NCBI RefSeq assembly: GCF_958979055.1 | Contig: NC_084896.1 | Coordinates: 8,002,501-8,066,500 of the forward strand | DNA from: Alnus glutinosa | Lineage: Eukaryota; Streptophyta; Magnoliopsida; Fagales; Betulaceae | Reading direction: 5' to 3' | DNA: 64,000 nt | Shown here: positions 1 to 11,000 of the stretch, one piece after another | How positions within the stretch are numbered: the first letter of the stretch is position 1 | How the letters are laid out: the number at the start of each line of letters is the position of its first letter | Notes under the pieces: generated by a model | What the model was told of the DNA's origin: nothing | What the model saw: the letters and a program-made list of their open reading frames with translations, nothing else | Database searches by the model: none | Position numbers and translations under genes: made by a program

Positions 1-2278
1 AATGTTTATGAATTCTAATCAAATTTTGGGTAATAAAAGTATTTGGATACTATACTCCAGTACTGCTTCCTGATATAGTGATATATATCAGCCAAAAATA
101 GAATAAAATAAAAAATAAAGGTAAATATATGATAAATTCATGAGTCAACACGTGATTTTAAATCACTTCATCATTTTTTTTAAAATGAACTTTCACACCT
201 TAAGTTTTTCACGTAGTTGAAATCACTCATTCCATGAGTTTTTCTTCAAATTGTTTACATCCGTTAGTGTCGCATCAACTTCCTTACAACATCACCTTAA
301 AATAAAATATTTTTAGTATTTTATAAATGAAAATTTAAAATACAAATTTAAAAAATAAAATCTAAAAAATAAGGAAGAAAAGAAATCACTCACCCAAAGA
401 GTATCCCCACCGCTGGCCACCCTAATAATTGTGGTGTCCCATGAGGGTGGCCTGCGAGCCTCTCCCAAAGGTAGTTGTGGATGGCTAGTGGCCACCCAAT
501 GGACAAGTGTGGCTCACGGGCCACCCTGCATCTCTCTCTCTCACAGAGAGAAAATTCAAGTTCTTATCAAAACATAAAGAAGAAAAGAGTAAGCTCCAAC
601 TGGCGTTTCCTCTCTCTTCAGATGCACACTACTTCCTCTTCTTCCTCTAGCTTAGAAGCAACACAACCCATGCCTTCCCTCGGTGAAGTTTGAGGTTTCT
701 CTTGCTTCACTAGCTAGGAGGTGGGATTGAGGCTCCTTTTTAGAAAAATGGGCTAGGGAGAAAAGGTCTTCTTTTCTTCTTTTCTTTTCTTTTCTTTTTT
801 TTTTTGTGTTTTTTTAAGAATTTATGTATTCTTTTCTCATAAAAATGGATGTCAAAAATTTTGACAAAAAACCCACAGAAAGAGTGATTTTAAATTTATA
901 AAAGCACATTTGAGTGTTTGATTTTTTAAAATTTAAATTTATCTATAATTTAGTGTACGACTTTCAAGGCAAATAAAATTAAAAAAAATTATTTAAATAT
1001 TTTGACTTTTTAAGATAAAATTAAAATAAAAAATACTATAAAATCAGATTTTTTTTTTGAAGAACTCAAACCCTGTACATTTTTCTTGTTTTCGTATCAG
1101 TGAAAGTTGTTACTGTTGACGATTTTCTTTTTGAAAATTCTCGCTAGTCAAATTCATGGCCGACAATAAAGTGGGAAAAAGTCACGCCATCTGAAAATAT
1201 GAAGCCCGACTATGTTGACCAATGCTGGGCGGCCTTGAAATTTCAATATTTTTTTATTCGTAAAAAAAGAAACGAAGAAATCAATTTTGTAGCAAAATAT
1301 TTATTTTATAAAATTAACTGGGTATACGATGTTAAATATATTATAATATTATTTAAAATAATATAATATTTTTTTCCCGTTAAATAAAATAAAATAAAAT
1401 ATAAATTATAAAGTAACACCTCTCTATTTATGTTACATCCCTAACCACATAACAGATAAATAGATAAATAAGAGTAGTTTAAAAAACCTTAATACTTTCA
1501 AAATCAGCTTAAGAACTGAATATTAATAATTTTTACTTATTTTATTCATCAACTCAATAAATTTATATAGAGTAACAAATAAATAAGATAAACATAAACT
1601 ACTTTCATAAAGAAATATTATTTTACTAATACTTCGTAGAGATGTATCTTATAATTATCTTATCACTAACGACTATTAATAAAAATAATAATAAACATAA
1701 TAATAAAGATAGTACACAAGTACTTATTCTTTCTTATTATTTACTACTAGAATCATAGTAGAAATAATACTCTCATTAGATAAATAACAATTCTTTATAT
1801 ATGAATGTAAACTCCTAACAATTTTGCTTAAATATTAATTATAAATTTTTAAATATAAAAAATTAAAATAAAAAAGCTTCTCAAAACACATTAAGAAAAC
1901 CTCCTAATAATTTCTGACAGTTGCATTTTGCACTTAGAGATGCACTATTTTTTTTTATTATTTTTTTTTTTGTAGTTTTGTGCCTTTTCTTTCTTTTATC
2001 ATTAATAAGTAACAATTTTCCCAGATCAAATATTATTGAAATAAAAAATAAAAGAAAATTAAGAATTCCGGATTGAAATTGTAATCTATGCAACTTCTTT
2101 AAACTGCAAGGGACCTTAATTCGAAGGATCCTTCCTAAAATATTGTAAAAGAAGGATGGATGAGCACTAGACTGGAAAATGAATGGCAGAATGCAAATTT
2201 GGCAAGCTTTTATGGGTGAATTCAATTTGCTAGTTGTAGGTTCATCGGCAAATTAATTAAATACGCAAATGGAAATTG

Positions 2279-2317
<39 letters not shown>

Positions 2318-3490
2318 AAAATTAAAAACGAGAGGATGAGGATCTATTGGGACAGGACTTGTGGGTAGCTTATAGTTATACTCAATCACATTTTTAACGA
2401 GCCTATTAGATTCAATTCTTTCACATTCCACAATATTCTTTTTCAAATTACCCACAAATAAAGGGTGATTTAGGGATGATTTAGGTCCTACCTTCCACTG
2501 CATTCAAAAAGTTTTGAGAAATGGTATTCTGTACACTTATTTATCATATTTATTTTATATTAGTTAGCGTGATATGTTTGAAGTAGTTTTTTCTTTTCTC
2601 CTTTTTTCTTTTTAAATAGCTGATATAGAAAATCAATTATAACATATCATGTTATTTTATATGAAATTAGTGTAACAAATGAATATTAAGAGTAACATAT
2701 ATTATTTAAAAGTTTTTTTTCTTGGTTCAATAATCGCATGAGTGTTATTGTGTTAGTCCCGCGAAAAAAAGGATTAGGATCTTCTATAATTTTAAAGAAA
2801 TTTTAGATTCTCAAATTATGTGAATTCAAGATGTTTTTTTACATCAAACGGCGTAAAAAAATGCTACCTATTAAAGATATGACATGTTAATTACCGAAAC
2901 AACAAAAAAAAAAATATCATTTCAAAAAGTTTTTTCTTCACTTATGAAGAGACAATACTTTTTTACTAAACCAAAAGACAATTTTTTGCTAAAAGCTTTT
3001 CTATGATATAAAGTGTAAGAACCTGATAAAAATATACTCAATTCTCATTAGTAACATGTCACATTTTTAATACTTAGTATTTTTCATGTCGTTCTATGCA
3101 TGAAGCGATCTAAATTCATATAATTGAATAATTTAAAATTTTTAAGAAATTTTAAGAAATTCTGATCCACATGTAATTAATTGTTCATCAACTTTTGCGT
3201 TATTAATTTGTTAATGTGAATCATATAAGGTTCCTGATGGGCTTCATTAAATTCCTCTTATGTGTTTCTTAACTCTACAATAATAGGAATTCTTTGAGCC
3301 CTTTTACAAGCTCTTACTTAATTTATCAATAATGACCGTTTATAAGAAGTACTATAGTAACTCAATTAATTGAGTTTGATTTTACCATCCGCCTGATGGG
3401 TTGGACTTCGCCAGACAATGGCCTTTGTGTTAATAGGGAAATAATCATTACACAAGAGAGTAGCCAAAAAATAAAACATATTGACAAGTG
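1..3490. other. AT-rich spacer without a recognisable gene
   Basis: No open frame here resembles a known protein; those present are short and low-complexity. A 36-base A homopolymer lies at 2279-2314. Around 2540-2700 two stretches sharing the string TGATATGTT/AACATATCA are arranged roughly as inverted arms, which could be a decayed MITE, but I could not fix its borders. Nothing else can be supported. Confidence 0.6.
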
Positions 3491-3498
3491 TGATAGGC

Positions 3499-4031
3499 TA
3501 GGGGTGGACAAAATATTCAATTACGGCATATCGATTGCAACCAAATTGCCACCAATCGCCTACTAACTTCCAATGGTTGTTTGCTGAAATAAAAAGATTG
3601 TTTCAACATCGGTTCGGTTCGGTAGGTAGTAAAATTTTTGTTTCACCAGTTAACCGAACCGAATCGACTTAATCGACTTTGATCCTCAATTTTTTTGCAT
3701 TACTTATTTATCCCAAAAAACATGTCCAATAAACACTTTTTTAGCCCTCCAAAAAAAATTCATTTGCACCCAAACAACCTATTTTGGCCCATAAAAATAG
3801 GCTTGGCTCAATATTACAAGTTCACAAACGATCCGACTTAACCAATCGACATTTAACCGATTTTACCGAGTTAACTGGCCGACATTTAACCAACTTCACT
3901 GAGTTAACCGAGTTAACTGAAGTAGTAGAAATTTATTTTTGTTGGTATAAAGTCGGTTAATTAACCAACTTTTTCAGTTCAGTATGCAACAATACCCTAA
4001 TTGTCACTGATTTAACCGATACCTAGCCCTA
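3499..4031. mobile_element. hAT-type MITE (533 bp)
   Basis: The element begins TAGGGGTGGACAAAAT and ends CTAGCCCTA, so the termini are short imperfect inverted repeats of the TAGGG type usual for hAT elements. It is flanked by an 8-bp imperfect target duplication, TGATAGGC (3491-3498) and TGATAAAC (4032-4039), matching at 6 of 8 bases. The interior is full of ATCGGTTCGGTT-like and TTAACCGA-like repeats and has no transposase frame, so it is non-autonomous. The class rests on TSD length and terminal sequence only. Confidence 0.6.
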
Positions 4032-4059
4032 TGATAAACCATGTATATGTTTGACCAAC

Positions 4060-4166
4060 CAAGGTCAGAAAATCAGACCTAAGAGTTTAGGACTTTAGGA
4101 TCTAAGTCAAGGTGATAAAACTCGAACCACAAGTCTGGACACTCTGAGCCACGAAGGCCAATTACG
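4060..4166 (-). mobile_element. tRNA-derived SINE-like head
   Basis: Read on the minus strand, TGGCTCAGAGTG (complement of 4140-4151) fits a Pol III A box and GGTTCGAGTTT (complement of 4118-4128) fits a B box, at tRNA-like spacing. The sequence does not fold as a complete tRNA gene, so a tRNA-derived SINE fragment is the best reading. The downstream body and tail are not clear; the fragment lies close to the hAT MITE ending at 4031. Confidence 0.4.
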
Positions 4167-4921
4167 CAAAGGAATAGAACATATAATGGACAATAAGACC
4201 CAAGTAGGAGGAAAAATCCAAGTACCTCAGCCAATCATGTTTGCATAGCGTTTAATTTACTTAAAAGGATGTTGGGATTGTAACATTAAGAATAACCATC
4301 TCCGCCTGAATTTTGGCTAAGGCCATAACTTGTCGGTGAATGCAAAATTTGGCGAAGGCTATAACTGTGATGACCTAGTTCAATACATTTTTTTTTTTAA
4401 ACGGATCATCACAGTAGCATGATTGCACGCCATGAACCTAATCATTACAATAACCTATATACACCTAATAACCTCTCATTACATGAGCATATCACATCAA
4501 AGATTATACATAACAGCGAAAAACTTCTAAACATATAATGTTGAGAAATGTATACAACACATAGAGCTGACATGAATGTCTATACCAAAAGTGAAGTCAG
4601 TTAAATGTCGGTTGGTTAAGTAGGTTGTGAGTGAAAAAGTGAAGAGCACATACCTCGAGTAACTATATTGGAATGGATCCAGAGTGGTCTTTAGAGAAAA
4701 GAAATGTTTCACGTGCTCATACTCCTAAATGCGCATTCTTTGACATGTTAGTAAAAATCACAATTAAATTTAAATATAATAGTGATTCATCTAAAATTTA
4801 ATAATGATTTTTATTGACACGTAAAAAATGAAAGTGAACAGTTGAAAGTGTAGCATTTCTCTTTGGAGAAGCAATGGGAGACACTAATCCCAATTCATCA
4901 TAACGGTATATTAAGATTTCA

Positions 4922-4952
<31 letters not shown>

Positions 4953-5086
4953 GGTCATACACGGCTACAAGCTGCGTTCTATGGACCGAAAGGCTTGTTA
5001 ATTAAAACGGCATGTCGTGTATACGGCGGAAAGTTCCAATTCACTCGGATGTTTTAGCCCTTGGAGGCAGAACGACAGATTGAGCG

Positions 5087-8000
5087 ATGAGCGTGTTCGG
5101 AGGAGATAGCTGGGCAAGAGAGGGGCAACAGAGGAAGCGAAGAGTGGAGGATCTGGCGCTGGAACAACTTGATGGGTCTTCCTACAAAAGGCTCCCCAGC
5201 GGCAAATACGCTTGCCTCATCTGCCCCAACTCTCCCATCATCGATTCCCCTCTCATGTTCTCCGTACGTATCCACCTTTCACCCTTGTTTTATTTGCTAG
5301 TTTTTTTTAGATGATGTGATCGTGTTGGGCGTGGTCTAAACATGTGGTTCTGCAATTGAAAAGGTCCATCAAGTTGCAAAAGCTAAATTGGGTGCCGGAT
5401 TTTGTTATGTCTGAGAATAAATTGAAGAATTTCCTAGCATGAGCTTAGGCAAATTGAACTCACTGCCTGAATCAGCACAAATTTGGGGCTTTTGAGTCGC
5501 TTATGTTGTCACCATGTGTGAAAAAAATTGTGTGGTTGTTACGAGTACAATCTTAACTGTAGGGTGGTTGAGGGAAGGGACCACCTCTTCTTCCTTTGCA
5601 GTTTCAGCCGTAGGTTCTGGAGGCAAATTTTAAATCTTTGATTGATTTCTGATCCTGTTCTTAATTGGGATGATATTCTCTTATGGGGGGAGTTTGATTT
5701 GAAGGGTCATTCCTTAAAGGCTTCTCTTTGTAAACTCAGCCTTGGAGCTGTGGTTTATAATGTATGGAGGCACCGAAATGATATCAAGCATAGTAATCAT
5801 ATTAACGCACAACACACTCCTAACTCTTCTCTAACACATAAGAGTTCTAGTGAGTGTATTGATAAGACTTCCGGTAGTTCACAACTCCTAGTGACAACCG
5901 GTTCCTAGAGATAAGAGTCCTTCTTGTATTGAGTGAAAGAGTTTTACTTGTATTTAAGTTAGTTTTAGATTACTGATTACAGTTTGTATTAGATAAGACT
6001 TATCTCTAAGAGATAGTATTAGATCAGGAAGCTAGAAGCTAGAAGTTAGAAGTTATCTTGTATTCTATGTAATCTCTATATATATTGAATAGACGCTCAC
6101 TAGATGAGCAAGCATTCAAAGCCAAATAATCTGTGTTTCTATATGGTATCAGAGCCACTATAGACTCACGTCTCCATTTTTTTTTCCCGTTCAATATCAT
6201 GTCTGCTTCCAGGACTTCTTCCTCCAAGTCTGATTCATCCAACGCCCTGTTTACCGTCCCAAACATGAATCATACCCTGCAAATCAAACTCTCCAATGCC
6301 AATTTTCCTAGCTGGAGAACTCAGATCATGGCTTTTGTTAAAGCCCAAGACTCTTATGGCTTCCTGGATGGTACTTCCACACCTCCAGCCTAGACAATTC
6401 CAAATTCGAGCACTACTCCAAATGCTCCTGCCACCATAGCAAATCCAGAATTTTTAGCTTAGTGCCAACGTGATCAGATGCTACTCAGCGTGCTCATCTC
6501 CACACTTACTGAACCACTTGTTGTTCATGCTGTTGGTTGTGCTACCGCGCACCAACTTTGGACTACCTTAGTGTCCATGTTTGCCTCTCAAGCTCGGTCC
6601 CGGGTAATGCAGATTCATTATCAACTTGCTACCTCCAAGAAGGGTAGCGCATCAATCACGGAATATTTCCAAACGTTCAAGGCTTTATGTGACAACCTTG
6701 CTGCTGCCGGCCAACACCTCAACGACTTTGAACGAACATCCTATTTCCTAGCCGGTCTCGGGATAGATTACGATCCGTTTGTTACCTCCATCACTACACG
6801 GCTGGATCCTCTGACTCTCGATGAAATCTACGGTCATCTTCTGGCGCATGAGATGCGAATCGAACACCATCTCACTCCTTCTGAGACTGTCGTGCCCGCT
6901 GCAAACTTTTCATCACGAGGTGCACCTTCGCGCGGTCGGGGCTATCGCGGTCGTGGTCGCACCAACAATTCCCGTGGTCGAATTTTTCTCTCCTGGCCGC
7001 GGCAGAGGAACCTCCTCTTACCCTGACTCAGGCCAATCTTCAAGGCCCATCTGCCAGCTCTGTGGCAAAATTGGGCACACTGCCCCTAGATGCTATCAAC
7101 GTCCTGACCCTGCACTTGCTGGACCTCCCTTAGCCCAGTACCAGCCTGCCCAAGCCTATTACTCTTCCCCTACTCTTCCTCCAGAAGAGAATTGGTACCC
7201 GGATACTGGTGCAACACACCACCTGACCAGCAACTTGCAGAATCTGAACATATCCTCTGAGGAGTACTCTGGTCAAGATCAAATCCGAATAGGTAATGGA
7301 ATAGGTCTGTCTATCTCTCACTCTGGTTCTGCATCTCTTTCTTTATCTCGTCGACAATTTCTCCTCAAACAACTTCTTCGTGTTCCTCATATATGCAAGA
7401 ATCTCCTCTCTGTTCGTCAATTTGCCCTTGACAATGATGTTTTCTTTGAGTTTCACTCTTCTTTTTTTACTATTAAGGATTGTAAGACCAAGCTCCTAGT
7501 TCATCACGGCCCGCTTAAGGATGGCCTTTATCACCTCTTTCTGTCGCCAGTGCATTCATCTCCAGTGCATTCATCTCAATCACAAGCACTCGTTGGTGAG
7601 AGGACTTCTCCACATAGTTGGCACCACCGTTTGGGACATCCCGCTCTTCGAATGGTCAACTTTGTTCTATCCAAATTTCAACTTCCTGTTTTATCCAATA
7701 AGGCAACAGTGCCCTGCCTGGTTTGTCCACAAGCAAAGGGTCATCAATTGCCCTTTTCAGTTTCTCAAACGTCTATTTGTAATTCGTTAGACTTAATTTA
7801 TTCAGATGTCTGGGGTCCTTCCCCATCTATTTCAATTAATGGAAATCGATTTTGTGTCTCTTTTGTGGATGCTTTCAGTCGGTTTACTTGGGTCTACCCT
7901 ATTTAGGCCAAATCTGATGTTATGCCAGTATTTATCAAATTTCAATCCATGGTCGAACGTCTTCTTAATGCTAAAATCAAATCTGTCCAAACTGATTGGG

Positions 8001-11000
8001 GGGGCGAATATCGCAACCTCCACCAATATTTTCAGTCCATTGGCATTCCACATCGTGTTTCTTGCCCTCACACTCATCAACAACAAGGGTGTGTGGAAAG
8101 GAAACATCGACACCTCATCGATACAACCTTGGCTATCCTAGCAACAAGCTCACTTCCAAAGAAATTCTGGGATGATGCGTGCTTAACTTCATGCTACCTC
8201 ATAAACCGACTGCCGACTCCCCTACTCAAAAATCTTTCTCCTTTTGAGAAACTTTTCTCCCAAACTCCGAATTATAAGTTTCTTAAGGTGTTTGGTTGTC
8301 AGTGTTTTCCTAATCTTCGAGCATATAATTCACACAAATTCTCACTTAGATCCAAACCCTGTGTCTTCTTAGGATATAGCACAAGTCATAAGGGCTATAA
8401 ATGCTACCACCCTGAAACTGGCCACATATTTATCTCTCGGGATGTCATCTTCCATGAAGATGTCTTTCCCTTCTCCACCACTACTTCAGCTCCAGTTCCT
8501 TCCTCTTCCAATTCTGTTTCTGTTTCATTAACTCCATCTATTCCCAACACCCTAGCACTCTCAACTCCACCCACCAACCCTGTTCTCAATACACTTTCTT
8601 CCCCTACTAGTGTCAGTATTTCTAGCTCTTCTATTTCTTCTGATTCATCTCTTGCAGAACCGGATGTGTCATCTATGCAGCAACCTCTCCGTGTACATCC
8701 TATGCGGACCCGATCTCAAAATAATGTTAGGACCATCAGACAGCTCACTGATGGGACAGTGCGCTACCCTCTACCTCGGGCATTACTTTCTGAAACTGCT
8801 CTTACAGAACCTACATGTTTCACCAATGCTATCAAGGTTAGTGAATGGCGCACCGCCATGCAAACTGAATTTAATGCCTTGCTCAAAAACAACACTTGGA
8901 CACTTGTTCCTTCATCGGTTGCGAAGAATGTGGTTGGCTGCAAATGGATTTTTAAGCTTAAAAGGAAGGCAGATGGGTCTATAAAACGTCATAAGGCCCG
9001 ATTGGTTGCAAAGGGTTCTCACCAACATGCGGGCATTGATTTTGGTGAGACATTCAGCCCTGTTGTCAAACCAACTACCATACAGACTGTGTTATCACAT
9101 GCATATTCTGTTGGATGGTCTATGAAACAAATTGAAATCCAAAATGCATTTCTGCATGGTCTTTTATTCGAGGATGTCTATATGGAGCAACCTCCGGGGT
9201 TTATTCATCCTTCATATCCGTATCACATCTGCAAACTGAAAAAGGCTCTCTACGGCTTGAAGCAAGCACCACGAGCATGGTTTGCTCGCCTTAGTGGGAA
9301 ATTGGTTGACCTTGGTTTTATTGGCTCAAAAGCAGATTCTTCTCTGTTTATCTATCATACCACAACAGTCACTATGTATTTACTTATTTACGTTGATGAT
9401 ATTATTATTGTTTCATCTGTTCCCACTGCCATTGATGAACTCTTACAGCTATTAAGCACTGATTTTGCTGTTAAAGACCTTGGAAAGTTACACTACTTCC
9501 TTGGAATTGAAGTTATACCAGTGAAAGATGGTCTCTTACTTTCCCAGCAGCGCTACATTCGGGATTTACTCTCCAAAACAAATATGACGGAAGCAAAACC
9601 AGTATCATCTCCCATGTCGTCTTCTGCAGCCTTATCCGCATTTACAGGTGATCCTATGGAAGAACCCTCCTTAAATAGAAGCACGGTGGGTTCACTTTAG
9701 TACTTATCTCTTACACGCCCAGATTTGGCGTTTGCGGTTAATCGTGTGTGCCAATTTATGCATCGTCCAACCAAACTTCATTGGCAAGCTGTCAAGCGAA
9801 TCCTTAGATACCTCAAATGTACCATCACTCATGGTTTGCTGTTACAAAAGACCTCAACAACTTCTCTTCAAGCATACTCGGATACTGACTGGGCAGGATG
9901 CTCGGATGATCGACGTTCAACTGGTGCTTATTGTGTTTTTCTTGGCTCAAACTTGATTTCTTGGAGTTCTCGTAAGCAGCCTATTGTTTCTCGGTCTTCT
10001 ACAGAATCTGAATACAAATCTGTTGCTAACACGGCTGCTGAGGTGATCTGGATCCGATCTCTACTCAAAGAACTTGGTCTTACACTTTCTACTCCACCGA
10101 AGATATGGTGTGACAACATTGGTGCAACTTATTTGTCAATTAATCCTATTTTTCATGCTCGCACCAAACATGTAGCCATTGACTTTCATTTTGTTCAAGA
10201 GCTGGTTGCGTCCAAAGACCTAGAGATTCTATTTGTTCCAAGTGAAGATCAACTTGCAGATGTTCTCACTAAGCCCCTGGTTTCAAGGAGATTCCATCAT
10301 CTATCATACAAGCTCAACATCCGTGCACTCCCGTTGAACTTGAGGGAGGATATTAACGCACAACACACTCCTAACTCTTCTCTAACACATAAGAGTTCTA
10401 GTGAGTGTATTGATAGGACTTCCGGTAGTTCACAACTCCTAGTGACAACCGGTTCCTAGAGATAAGAGTCCTTCTTGTATTGAGTGAAAGAGTTTTACTT
10501 GTATTTAAGTTAGTTTTAGATTACTGATTACAGTTTGTATTAGATAAGACTTATCTCTAAGAGATAGTATTAGATCAGGAAGCTAAAAGCTAGAAGTTAG
10601 AAGTTATCTTGTATTCGATGTAATCTCTATATATATTGAATAGACACTCACTAGATGAGCAAGCATTCAAAGCCAAATAATCTGTGTTTCTATAAATCCC
10701 ATTAAGACTGAGGATCGAATTGTTAAGAAAATCGTTTGGGAAGTCGGGACTCGAATTATGAGTTAATAGTCGTTTTGGGATGAGTAGAGAAAATGTGGCA
10801 CTCTGCAACAATTGGAATTTGCCAAGAACTCTCCTTATGTGGTGGTTCTATAGTGCTATTTCCGTGTGTGTTTTGGTTGTGTATAGCTGTAAGGTGTTGA
10901 TTGTAAGTTTTTCTTGTGTGCTTCCATTTCAGTTTAGCAGCTGTTTTGTTTCTGTGTTTGTCTGATCTGTAAGTCCTCTGTTGTTTGCAGAAGTTGGGTT

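Larger units (their letters stand above)
5800..10694 (+). mobile_element. Ty1/copia LTR retrotransposon, degenerate but full-length
   Basis: Two 344-bp direct LTRs, 5800-6143 and 10351-10694, differ by only four substitutions by eye. A primer-binding site TGGTATCAGAGCC (6144-6156, initiator-Met-tRNA type) follows the 5' LTR and a purine tract TGAGGGAGGA (10341-10350) precedes the 3' LTR. LTR ends are TAT...ATA rather than TG...CA. Target duplication is AATCA (5795-5799) / AATCC (10695-10699), one mismatch. Domain order gag, protease, integrase, RT, RNase H is copia. The RNase H wording resembles the Ale lineage, which is my inference. The element sits in the LINE in the same orientation as the host gene. 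Confidence 0.93.

Noticed and set aside
4118..4151. Functional tRNA gene
   Set aside because: A- and B-box-like strings only; no acceptor stem or full cloverleaf could be read.
5087..5314. Stand-alone 75-aa gene starting at 5087
   Set aside because: It is exon 1 of the SCNM1-like gene read past the GT donor at 5264.
6478..7026. Separate gene for a gag-like protein
   Set aside because: It is the middle part of the broken copia gag, between a TAG at 6460 and a frameshift near 6980.
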